This document shows, piece by piece, positions 1 through 6,213 of a DNA stretch of 7,708 nt. This DNA comes from an uncultured Caulobacteraceae bacterium (lineage in GTDB: Bacteria > Pseudomonadota > Alphaproteobacteria > Caulobacterales > Caulobacteraceae): the NCBI GenBank assembly GCA_903884915.1, contig CAISGS010000139.1, positions 1 to 7,708 on the forward strand, read 5' to 3'. How positions within the stretch are numbered: the stretch's first letter is position 1; the number at the start of each line of letters is the position of its first letter. Below the pieces are notes generated by a model. The model did not search any database. It worked only from the letters and a program-made list of their open reading frames with translations, and was not told where the DNA came from. Made by a program: the position numbers and the translations under genes.

Positions 1-64
1 GCAAGGTTCCGCGCCCTGAAACTCGCGCGTAGTGCGAAACGCTAAGCTGGGATATGAAGGCGAA

Positions 65-754
65 ATGACCTCAAGCGCTGATCTGCAAAAGCGCGCGGCC
101 GGAGAGGCTGCCGCTCAACTCGTAAAGCCCGGTATGACCGTTGGCCTCGGCACCGGGTCCACAGCGGCTTGGTTCGTCAAGGCTCTTGCGGCGCGGGGGC
201 TCGATATCAGGGGGGTTTCGACCTCCCAAGCGACCGAAGATTTGGCCCTCTCCTTGGGCATCCCCGTGATCAGCCTCAATGAGGCCGGCACCCTAGACTT
301 AACGGTCGATGGCGCGGACGAGATCGGACCGGGCCTTTCCCTGATCAAGGGCGGCGGCGCGGCTCTGTTGCGTGAAAAGCTGGTCTGGGAGGCCTCGCGC
401 CGCTGCATCGTCATCGCTGACCATGCCAAGGTGGTGCCAACGCTTGGGGCCTTTTCCTTGCCGATCGAGGTCGTTGCCTTTGGTCATCTGACCACGGCGC
501 GGCGGATCGTGGATGGGCTGGTGGACTGCGATATCACGGTCACTCCGCGTTTGCGTGAAAAGGACGGCCAGCCCGTTCTGACCGATGGCGGCAACCTGAT
601 CTATGACGCGCCTTGCGGTGTGATTGCCGATCCTTCCGCCCTTGCCGATGCTCTGAAGAGCATTACCGGCGTGGTGGACCACGGTCTTTTCCTCGACCTT
701 GCCGATGAGGCTCTGGTCGCGGGTCCCGACGGTGTCCAACGCCTGACGCGCTGA
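65..754 (+). CDS. rpiA: Ribose-5-phosphate isomerase A
   Basis: This cytosolic enzyme interconverts ribose 5-phosphate and ribulose 5-phosphate in the non-oxidative pentose phosphate pathway. From the ATG at 65 the protein is 229 residues, close to the roughly 220 of E. coli RpiA. The phosphate-binding motif GLGTGST is at residues 27-33, the active-site motif DGADE at 82-86, and KGGGAALLREK at 95-105. Asp82, Asp85, Lys95 and Glu104 line up with E. coli Asp81, Asp84, Lys94 and Glu103, so all catalytic residues are present. The C-terminus has the family-typical GPDGVQ. The frame stays open upstream to a GTG at 32, which would add 11 residues. I prefer ATG 65 because GAAGG lies at 56-60 and family homology starts just after it. 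No promoter is visible in bases 1-64, so it may belong to a longer operon starting outside the window. Gene identity is very secure; the start is fairly secure. Confidence 0.96.
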   Translation: MTSSADLQKRAAGEAAAQLVKPGMTVGLGTGSTAAWFVKALAARGLDIRGVSTSQATEDLALSLGIPVISLNEAGTLDLTVDGADEIGPGLSLIKGGGAALLREKLVWEASRRCIVIADHAKVVPTLGAFSLPIEVVAFGHLTTARRIVDGLVDCDITVTPRLREKDGQPVLTDGGNLIYDAPCGVIADPSALADALKSITGVVDHGLFLDLADEALVAGPDGVQRLTR

Positions 755-791
755 TTTCGCCTGTTTTCTGCTTCGACCATAGGACCTGACC

Positions 792-2174
792 ATGAGCCAG
801 TATGACTACGACCTGTTTGTGATCGGAGCCGGGTCTGGCGGCGTGCGGGCGGCAAGGCTGGCGGCCATGACCGGTGCGCGGGTGGCGGTTGCCGAAGAGG
901 ACCGGGTCGGTGGGACCTGCGTTATCCGCGGCTGCGTGCCCAAAAAATTTATGGTCTATGCCTCGGAATTTAGCCACGCCTTTGAGGCGGCAGAGGGCTT
1001 TGGCTGGACCCTGCCTGAGCAGGCCCCGACCTTTGATTGGCCGACCTTTTTGGCCCGCAAGGATGCTGAGATTGCGCGGCTATCAGGCCTCTATGTCGCT
1101 AACCTGACCAAGGCTGGGGCCGAACTGGTCATGGCCAAGGCTCGTCTGCTCGATGCCCATCGCATTGAGTTGGTCGGTCAAGACCGGGTGGTCACGGCGG
1201 ACAAGATCCTCATCGCCGTTGGCGGGCGCGTTTGGATGCCTTCCGATGTGCCTGGCATCGAACATGCCATCTCGTCGAACGAGGCCTTCCATCTGCCGGC
1301 CCTGCCCAAGAGCATTGTCATTGTTGGTGGCGGCTATATTGCGGTGGAGTTTGCTGGGATTTTCAACGGCCTAGGGGTCGATACGACTCTGGTCTATCGC
1401 GGGGGCAACATCCTGCGCGGCTTTGACGAGGATGTGCGGGTGCATCTGGCCGAGGAGATGCGCAAGCGCGGCATCAAGATCGTTCTCGACAGCCAGCATG
1501 AGCGGATCGAAAAGACGCCAACCGGGCTGGTCAGCCATATGAAGGGCGGCGAAAGTCTGATCTCGGATGAGGTGATGTTTGCCGTCGGACGGGTGCCCTA
1601 TGTCGATGAACTCGGTCTGGAAAAGGCCGGAGTGGCGCTGAATGATCGCGGCGCCATCGCCGTGGACCAGCACTCCAAGACCAGCGCCGACAAAATCTAT
1701 GCCATTGGCGATGTCACCGACAGGATCAACCTGACGCCTGTCGCGATCCGCGAGGCTGTGGCCTTTGTTGAGACGGTGTTCAAGGCCAATCCCTCGGCCT
1801 TCGACCATGACATGGTGGCCACCGCTGTCTTCTCGCAGCCGCCCATCGGCACAGTGGGGTTGAGCGAGGCTGAGGCCCGTCAGAAATATGGTGCGGTCGA
1901 CGTCTATATGGCCAAGTTCCGGCCCATGAAATACACCTTCATTGGCGGCGAGGATCGCATGCTGATGAAGCTGATCGTGGTCGAGGCAACGCAAGTCATT
2001 GTCGGCTGTCACGTGGTCGGGCCAGACTCGCCCGAAATGATCCAGATGGCGGCCATTGCCATCAAGATGGGCGTGACCAAGGCCCAGTGGGACCAGACCT
2101 GCGCAGTCCATCCGACGGCGGCTGAAGAGCTGGTGACCATGCGCGACAAGTATGTCGCCCCGGCGGCGGGCTAG
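792..2174 (+). CDS. gor: Glutathione-disulfide reductase
   Basis: This FAD-dependent class I pyridine nucleotide-disulfide oxidoreductase reduces oxidized glutathione with NADPH in the cytosol. The 460-residue protein has the full architecture. The FAD motif GAGSGGVRAARLAA is at residues 12-25. The redox-active disulfide is Cys43/Cys48 in GGTCVIRGCVPKK, followed by Lys51. The NADPH motif GGGYIAVEFAGI is at 179-190, with Arg203 and Arg209 where the 2'-phosphate of NADPH is expected to bind, favouring NADPH over NADH. The second FAD motif is AIGDVTD at 304-310. The interface region has HPTAAEELV, giving the His440-Glu445 catalytic dyad (human His467/Glu472). Thioredoxin, lipoamide or mercuric reductases share the fold, but the CVIRGCVPKK signature and the NADPH arginines favour glutathione reductase. 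AGGA at 781-784 sits seven bases before ATG 792. It follows rpiA by 37 bases and is probably cotranscribed. Confidence 0.95.
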   Translation: MSQYDYDLFVIGAGSGGVRAARLAAMTGARVAVAEEDRVGGTCVIRGCVPKKFMVYASEFSHAFEAAEGFGWTLPEQAPTFDWPTFLARKDAEIARLSGLYVANLTKAGAELVMAKARLLDAHRIELVGQDRVVTADKILIAVGGRVWMPSDVPGIEHAISSNEAFHLPALPKSIVIVGGGYIAVEFAGIFNGLGVDTTLVYRGGNILRGFDEDVRVHLAEEMRKRGIKIVLDSQHERIEKTPTGLVSHMKGGESLISDEVMFAVGRVPYVDELGLEKAGVALNDRGAIAVDQHSKTSADKIYAIGDVTDRINLTPVAIREAVAFVETVFKANPSAFDHDMVATAVFSQPPIGTVGLSEAEARQKYGAVDVYMAKFRPMKYTFIGGEDRMLMKLIVVEATQVIVGCHVVGPDSPEMIQMAAIAIKMGVTKAQWDQTCAVHPTAAEELVTMRDKYVAPAAG

Positions 2175-2179
2175 GGCCT

Positions 2180-3487
2180 ATGGGCTCCCCGTTCGGCGCG
2201 CTGCGGTCATGGCTCCAGCGGCCCATCCCGTCCCTTGAGGCCCCACCAGAACTGTCCGGCGTAAGAGCGGCTTGGTTGGGCGGGGTCTTTGCCGTCATTT
2301 TTGGCCTGACCGGTCTTTTAGCCTATGCCGGTCCGTTGGGTTTCGCGGCCCTGGTGGCCATTGGGGGGCTGTTTGCTCTGGCTCTGGTCAAGTCGGCCCG
2401 TGTGCCTTCGCCAATGGTCTGGCCTTGGATGGCGCTGGCGCTTTGGGGCGTGGTGAGCATGGCCTGGTCGCCTCTGACCAAGGACCTGAGCCTTGTCGCC
2501 CTATTGGCGGACTTCGAAAAGCAAACGGCCTTGAAGCTGGTCTTTCAGGCCCTGCTTTACGGAGCGTTCGTCGCGGCGGCGGCGAGCCTGCCTCAGGCCT
2601 TAGCGCGGCGGGCCCTAAACGGACTTGCAGTCGGTTTGGTCATGGTCGCGGCGCTGGTCTTGGTCGAAGGCTCATACGGCGCTGCGATCTATCAGAAACT
2701 CAAAGTGATCTTTGACAAACCGATCCGGCCGGACCTTGCGATCAAGAATGTGGCTCAGGCGACCTATATTTTGGCGCTGTTCTGCTGGCCCGTGGCCCTG
2801 TTCCTTTCGGGCCGATTTGCCAAGGGGCTGAGCCAATGGATGGTTGCTACCCTCTTTATCGGTTTTGTCGCAGCCGCCGTGCAGATGAGTGCCGACGCCG
2901 CCTTGGCAGGGCTGGCCGTGGGCCTGTTGGCCTATAGCGCGGTGGCCATGACGGGGCGATTGGCGATCCTCGTCTTGGTCGCGGCAACGACCCTCTATTG
3001 GTTGGCGACGCCGCTTTTGGTGCTCTTGGCGGTCGATCACGGCCTGTTCCTTCGCGCTGAAGCCGTGCTTGGGGCCTCATGGGATGCACGCCTTGATATC
3101 TGGAGCTTTGCCACAGCGCGGATCATGGAGCAGCCGCTCTTGGGTTGGGGGCTGGATGCCAGCCGAACCTTTGGCAATGCCATTCCCCTACATACCCATG
3201 ACGGCGCCCTTCAGGTCTGGCTAGAGTTGGGGGCTGTGGGCGCGCTTTTGATGGCCACGGCTTGGCTCTTTGTGTTCAAGGCGATCTATGATCTGGTCGA
3301 GGTTGATCGCCGTCTTGCGGCCGTCGCGGCGGCCAGCGCCTGTGCCTATCTGATGATTGGCGCGGTCAGTTTTGGCGTCTGGCAAGAATGGTGGCTGGCC
3401 CTTGGGGCCTTGGCCTTCGCCGTGATCGTCGCCCTCAAGCGCGTTCGTCCCGCCGCTCAGAATCTGTGGTTAGAGCCATCGCTCTAA
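2180..3487 (+). CDS. O-antigen ligase/polymerase-like membrane protein (Wzy_C type)
   Basis: This 435-residue inner-membrane protein has about ten to twelve hydrophobic segments (roughly residues 32-50, 53-70, 80-96, 118-137, 147-163, 193-210, 221-236, 240-257, 260-285, 347-367, 380-399, 403-418). A long, less hydrophobic loop at about 286-346 should face the periplasm. Around the loop is the signature shared by WaaL ligases and Wzy polymerases: an Arg304-containing RLDIW, then PLLGWGLDASRTF (319-331), then HTHDGALQVWLELGAVG (338-354). His338, His340 and Glu349 are candidate functional residues. Such proteins use polyprenyl-diphosphate-linked glycans to ligate or polymerize surface polysaccharide; ligase, polymerase or another glycan transferase cannot be told apart here. 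The start lies 5 bases after the gor stop with no well-spaced Shine-Dalgarno (AGGG at 2173-2176 is too close), so translation is probably coupled to gor. No other polysaccharide gene is in view, so the substrate is unknown. Confidence 0.8.
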   Translation: MGSPFGALRSWLQRPIPSLEAPPELSGVRAAWLGGVFAVIFGLTGLLAYAGPLGFAALVAIGGLFALALVKSARVPSPMVWPWMALALWGVVSMAWSPLTKDLSLVALLADFEKQTALKLVFQALLYGAFVAAAASLPQALARRALNGLAVGLVMVAALVLVEGSYGAAIYQKLKVIFDKPIRPDLAIKNVAQATYILALFCWPVALFLSGRFAKGLSQWMVATLFIGFVAAAVQMSADAALAGLAVGLLAYSAVAMTGRLAILVLVAATTLYWLATPLLVLLAVDHGLFLRAEAVLGASWDARLDIWSFATARIMEQPLLGWGLDASRTFGNAIPLHTHDGALQVWLELGAVGALLMATAWLFVFKAIYDLVEVDRRLAAVAAASACAYLMIGAVSFGVWQEWWLALGALAFAVIVALKRVRPAAQNLWLEPSL

Positions 3488-3516
3488 GGGTTCGTTCGAT
3501 TTCTTGCCGCAAGTTT

Positions 3517-3545
3517 TTGCCTTAGGGCTGGCGCTGGTCTATAAG
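3517..3545 (+). promoter_or_regulatory. Candidate promoter for the DAHP synthase gene
   Basis: In the 87-base gap between the membrane-protein gene and the DAHP synthase gene, TTGCCT (3517-3522) lies 17 bases before TATAAG (3540-3545). CTATAA at 3539-3544 also fits the core of the Caulobacter housekeeping -10 element. The -35 match is only partial (4 of 6). Initiation would fall near 3552 and give a short leader of about 20 bases before ATG 3575. This would let the gene be expressed apart from the rpiA-gor unit. A GGCTGG/CCAGCC inverted repeat (3526-3531 and 3547-3552) straddles the -10 and could be chance or an operator. Confidence 0.35.
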
Positions 3546-3574
3546 CCCAGCCTTGTCATTTTCGAGTATTTGCC

Positions 3575-4957
3575 ATGACCGACCGTTGGACTCCCCCGTC
3601 TTGGAGACAAAAGCCCGCTAAGCACGTGCCAACCGACTATCCGGATGGTGCAGCGCTGGAGCGTGTCGAGCAGACCTTGCGCTCGATGCCGCCGCTGGTC
3701 TTTGCTGGTGAGGCCCGTCGTTTGAAGTCCTTGCTCGGCGATGTGGCCGAGGGCAAGGCGTTCCTGCTTCAGGGCGGTGACTGCGCTGAAAGCTTCAAAG
3801 AGTTCCACGCGGACAATATCCGCGACACCTTCCGCCTGATCTTGCAGATGGCCGTGGTCCTGACCTTTGCTGGTGGTAAGCCGGTGGTGAAGGTTGGCCG
3901 TATCGCCGGTCAGTTCGCCAAGCCGCGCTCTGAGCCCATCGAGACCATCGATGGCGTGACCCTGCCATCCTATCGCGGTGACATCATCAACGGCATGGAT
4001 TTTGAGCCAGAACAGCGTGCGCCCGATCCTGAGCGCCTGCTGAAGGCCTATGGCCAGTCGGCGGCGACCTTGAACCTGCTGCGGGCCTTTGCCGGCGGCG
4101 GCTATGCCGATCTCTACAATATCCACCGCTGGACCCTCGGTTTCGTGGCCGATAGCCCGCAAGGCGCGCGTTACAACGAGCTGTCAGAGAAGATCTCTGA
4201 GTCCCTGGCCTTCATGAGCGCTATTGGCATTACGCCTGAATCGCAACCAGACCTGCGCCGGGTGGAGTTCTTCACCAGCCATGAGGCCCTGCTCTTGGGC
4301 TTTGAAGAGGCCATGACCCGCGTCGATTCCACATCGGGCGATTGGTACGACACCTCGGCCCACATGTTGTGGATTGGTGAGCGCACGCGCCAGCTCGACG
4401 GTGCGCACATCGAATATATGCGCGGCATCAAGAACCCTATCGGCATCAAGTGCGGCCCGACCATGGAGCCGGACGACCTGCTGCGTCTGATCGATGTGCT
4501 GAACCCGCACAATGAGGCTGGCCGTCTGACCCTGATTGGTCGCTTTGGCTCGGACAAGATCGCTGATCGCTTGCCGCGCCTGATGGCCGCGACCAAGAAG
4601 GCCGGACGTTCCGTGGTCTGGTCGACCGATCCTATGCATGGCAATACCTTGAAGGCCTCCAATGGCTACAAGACCCGTCCGTTCGACCGGGTCCTGAGCG
4701 AGGTGCGTAGCTTCATCGAGGTCGCGCAGGCCGAAGGGGTTCACCCTGGCGGCGTCCATCTGGAAATGACCGGTCAGAACGTCACCGAGTGCATCGGCGG
4801 CGCGCGGGCCCTGTCAGAGGACGAACTGTCCCACCGCTATCACACCCACTGCGATCCCCGCCTCAATGCCGATCAGGCCTTGGAGCTGTCGTTCCTCGTG
4901 GCTGAGAAGCTAAAGAGCGCCCGCATGGCTGACGCTCTGGCTAAGGCTGTAGGCTAG
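3575..4957 (+). CDS. aroG: Class II 3-deoxy-7-phosphoheptulonate (DAHP) synthase
   Basis: This cytosolic enzyme condenses phosphoenolpyruvate with erythrose 4-phosphate to DAHP, the first step of the shikimate pathway. The 460-residue protein belongs to the class II family of plants and Mycobacterium, unrelated in sequence to E. coli AroFGH. The metal ligands are Cys70 (GGDCAESF), His355 (DPMHGNT), Glu397 ([15 protein letters not shown]) and Asp427 ([12 protein letters not shown]). Their spacing matches M. tuberculosis Cys87, His369, Glu411 and Asp441. The substrate residues Arg109 (KVGRIAGQ), Glu269 and Arg270 (GERTRQLDG), Lys292 (IKCGP) and Arg323 (IGRFG) also align. It has about 17 fewer residues before the metal cysteine than the mycobacterial enzyme and about 12 more at the C-terminus, so feedback sites may differ. 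The ATG at 3575 has only a weak GAG (3564-3566) upstream. The gene may have its own promoter. Its stop overlaps that of the convergent neighbour. The symbol follows mycobacterial usage; aroH or aroF are also used. Confidence 0.95.
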   Translation: MTDRWTPPSWRQKPAKHVPTDYPDGAALERVEQTLRSMPPLVFAGEARRLKSLLGDVAEGKAFLLQGGDCAESFKEFHADNIRDTFRLILQMAVVLTFAGGKPVVKVGRIAGQFAKPRSEPIETIDGVTLPSYRGDIINGMDFEPEQRAPDPERLLKAYGQSAATLNLLRAFAGGGYADLYNIHRWTLGFVADSPQGARYNELSEKISESLAFMSAIGITPESQPDLRRVEFFTSHEALLLGFEEAMTRVDSTSGDWYDTSAHMLWIGERTRQLDGAHIEYMRGIKNPIGIKCGPTMEPDDLLRLIDVLNPHNEAGRLTLIGRFGSDKIADRLPRLMAATKKAGRSVVWSTDPMHGNTLKASNGYKTRPFDRVLSEVRSFIEVAQAEGVHPGGVHLEMTGQNVTECIGGARALSEDELSHRYHTHCDPRLNADQALELSFLVAEKLKSARMADALAKAVG

Positions 4958-5445
4958 GACGGATCGGGAAGCGTCGCCTTCAGCCTTTTCCCGGCTGAGG
5001 CGCGCGGTCCCTTGGCCTCGTGCAGGGTTCCGGCCACGCCGAGACCCCAAGCGGGCATATTGTTGTAGACGTTCTCATATTGGCCGGGCGAGATCAGATA
5101 GGTCTCGTGCCAGATGCCGACGTCTCCGTCTGATCCGACGCTCTTGTTGAAGGCTTGCCAAGCGGGCAGGTGAGCCCTGTCCTTATCCTTCGCATAGGCC
5201 TCTAGGTCTTCGAAGCTGCGCCAATATTGCGTCACGACGATATTGGGGAAGGCAAACAGGGTCTGGGCATGGAGCATGCCAAGCTCTGGGTTCTTATAGA
5301 GCTCGATGATCATACGCGGCATGGCGGTGGCGACCGGCCACCACTTCCAGACCTTCCACCATCTGTTGACCCTCATCCCGATCAGGAACAGCACAAAGCT
5401 GCCATCGGCTTCTGCGGCCATGCGTTGTTTGATGATTTGGGCCAT
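4954..5445 (-). CDS. DUF4188-like protein of unknown function
   Basis: This is a 163-residue, probably cytosolic protein with no signal peptide. It resembles the DUF4188 family, which I recall as having a dimeric alpha/beta-barrel (ferredoxin-like) fold related to small monooxygenase or dehydratase-like proteins; no reaction can be assigned. Recognisable blocks are [19 protein letters not shown] (residues 20-38), [18 protein letters not shown] (41-58), [15 protein letters not shown] (71-85), HLPAWQAFN (92-100), [10 protein letters not shown] (109-118) and [13 protein letters not shown] (123-135). The 29-36 stretch holds five tryptophans in eight residues, and there are nine in all. His92, His113 and Glu114 are conserved-looking polar residues. 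ATG 5445 is well supported by AGGAG at 5454-5458, eight bases away. A promoter-like pair sits in the 64-base gap upstream, so it is probably transcribed on its own. Its TAG stop (4954-4956) overlaps the DAHP synthase stop on the other strand. Confidence 0.85.
   Translation of the reverse strand: MAQIIKQRMAAEADGSFVLFLIGMRVNRWWKVWKWWPVATAMPRMIIELYKNPELGMLHAQTLFAFPNIVVTQYWRSFEDLEAYAKDKDRAHLPAWQAFNKSVGSDGDVGIWHETYLISPGQYENVYNNMPAWGLGVAGTLHEAKGPRASAGKRLKATLPDPS
4971..5005. terminator. Bulged stem-loop at the convergent gene ends, possible two-way terminator
   Basis: A stem of about 13 bp can form here. GCG (4971-4973), CGCC (4975-4978) and TCAGCC (4980-4985) pair with GGCTGA (4993-4998), GGCG (4999-5002) and CGC (5003-5005). 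The loop is seven bases, and single T bulges sit at 4974 and 4979. It lies 14 bases beyond the DAHP synthase stop and inside the 3' end of the opposing DUF4188-like gene. Neither side is followed by a run of T, so it does not look like a classic intrinsic terminator. It may stop transcription weakly or protect the 3' end of the message. GC-rich coding DNA can form such stems by chance. Confidence 0.35.
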
Positions 5446-5453
5446 GAGGGCAT

Positions 5454-5458
5454 CTCCT
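5454..5458 (-). promoter_or_regulatory. Shine-Dalgarno site of the DUF4188-like gene
   Basis: AGGAG on the minus strand lies eight bases upstream of ATG 5445. It is the best ribosome binding site in the window and fixes this start. Another ATG at 5451-5453, between the site and the start, is out of frame and too close to the site to be used. Confidence 0.7.
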
Positions 5459-5470
5459 GAGGTGCCCCAA

Positions 5471-5498
5471 TTTCTACGTCTATTCTAAAGGGCGTCAA
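5471..5498 (-). promoter_or_regulatory. Candidate housekeeping promoter for the DUF4188-like gene
   Basis: On the minus strand TTGACG (5498-5493) is followed after 16 bases by TAGAAA (5476-5471). TTGACGC matches the remembered Caulobacter housekeeping -35 (TTGACGS) in full. CGTAGAAA, 13 bases further on, keeps the TANAW core of the -10 element. Transcription would start near 5464, giving a leader of about 20 bases that contains the AGGAG site. The pair lies in the 64-base gap after the PAS gene, so the DUF4188-like gene need not depend on readthrough from that gene. Confidence 0.5.
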
Positions 5499-5509
5499 TC
5501 GGCTGTTGA

Positions 5510-6055
5510 TCAGGCGACGTGGCGTCCATTGTCCGTGACCAGAGCCGGGAAGGCGGCTGGGCGGTAGGCCGTGCGATCAGCGTGGGACAGGGTAAGACCG
5601 CTTACGCGGATATCGTCCCCCTCGAACTGCACGGTGAGGGGCTGGAGCAGGCATAGGAAGCGATCACTGAGGCCGGACGGGCCGGTGAGGGGCGCTAGCA
5701 TCAACTGATAATGCCGCTCCGACCCCTTTTGGGTTTGGCCTTGAGCCGAGAGGACGCAAGGCTCGACCTGAACGCGGCTATTTTCAATCAGTCCCGAAAT
5801 GATCGCGCGGCTGTTGGCATCAAACAGATCAAGGAGGTTTCGCCCATGCGGGGATCGACCCAGAGTGAGATCGACAAAGCCGCCGGCCAAACGGATCGGA
5901 TAGGCCCCCTTGGCTTGGCGACCGACGATCAGTATCTGGGGCAGGACGGCTAAAAAATCACCGGGATAGATCGCAGCCCTTAGCGGCGCCTTGAATCCAG
6001 CCTTCTTGTCGGACCAGTAGCCGATCAGTTCAGTGATGTTCTTATGATGAGACAT
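5510..6055 (-). CDS. Stand-alone PAS_5-like domain protein
   Basis: From ATG 6055 this encodes 181 residues resembling the PAS_5 family, small PAS-fold proteins common in alphaproteobacteria with mostly unknown roles. The family pattern is visible as LIGYW (residues 10-14), IYPGDFLAVLPQILIVG (29-45), an RLAGGFVDLTLGRSPHGRNL segment (55-74) and the weaker LMLAPLTGPSG (118-128). No kinase, cyclase, DNA-binding or membrane segment is present, so it would be a sensor or scaffold module acting through a partner, by inference. The frame is open to another ATG at 6097, adding 14 residues. I chose 6055 because GGAAAG (6062-6067) lies six bases upstream and the domain begins soon after, while 6097 has no Shine-Dalgarno; the longer form remains possible. 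It lies downstream of the M16 gene on the same strand, separated by a stem-loop. No substrate or ligand can be named. Confidence 0.78.
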   Translation of the reverse strand: MSHHKNITELIGYWSDKKAGFKAPLRAAIYPGDFLAVLPQILIVGRQAKGAYPIRLAGGFVDLTLGRSPHGRNLLDLFDANSRAIISGLIENSRVQVEPCVLSAQGQTQKGSERHYQLMLAPLTGPSGLSDRFLCLLQPLTVQFEGDDIRVSGLTLSHADRTAYRPAAFPALVTDNGRHVA

Positions 6056-6160
6056 AGCCCGCTTTCCGTCACGTGGCGGGACAATGAAGTTCCGCATGAG
6101 GCTTGCAGGCGCGTTCCGTGCCAGCGCTTTCTGTCCCGTTTTGGATCAGTTGGCAGGCTT

Positions 6161-6196
6161 GGGATCGAAGCGGCTGTTCAGTTGCGCCTCGATCCC
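6161..6196 (-). terminator. Perfect 12-bp inverted repeat after the M16 gene
   Basis: GGGATCGAAGCG (6161-6172) and CGCCTCGATCCC (6185-6196) form a 12-bp stem around a 12-base loop. Eleven pairs are Watson-Crick, and the remaining position is a G-T pair in the minus-strand RNA but an A-C mismatch in the plus-strand RNA. The G-U tolerance on the minus strand suggests that the structure acts in minus-strand RNA. It starts about 17 bases after the stop codon of the M16 gene, as expected for a terminator or a 3' stabilizing stem. No T-run follows it, so termination would be of the non-canonical kind or partial, and readthrough into the PAS gene is possible. Confidence 0.5.
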
Positions 6197-6213
6197 GTTT
6201 GTTGCAGTCTGTC

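Noticed and set aside
1..45. Frame reading in from the left edge to a TAA at 43-45 (another reaches TAG at 30-32)
   Set aside because: Either could be the tail of an upstream gene, but 9-14 residues are too few to recognise a product or choose a frame.
755..791. Possible promoter or terminator between rpiA and gor
   Set aside because: The 37-base gap shows no -35/-10 pair or stable stem; only the AGGA ribosome site is notable.
1371..2111. A 246-codon open frame on the minus strand opposite gor
   Set aside because: It is rich in His, Asp, Gly and Gln, as expected from reading GC-rich coding DNA backwards, matches no family I recognise, and lies wholly inside a certain gene.
3503..3518. CTTG-CCG-CAAG followed by TTTTT as an intrinsic terminator
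   Set aside because: The stem is only 4 bp, too weak for a confident terminator despite the T-run.
3539..4162. A 207-codon minus-strand open frame opposite the DAHP synthase gene (and a similar one at 4184-4759)
   Set aside because: Same antisense-shadow composition, no recognisable domain, and full overlap with a gene whose catalytic residues are all intact.
6107..6123. Sigma-54-like -24 element (minus-strand TGGCACG) upstream of the PAS gene
   Set aside because: Only the GC of the -12 element is at the right spacing; the TT is missing, and no activator gene or site is visible.
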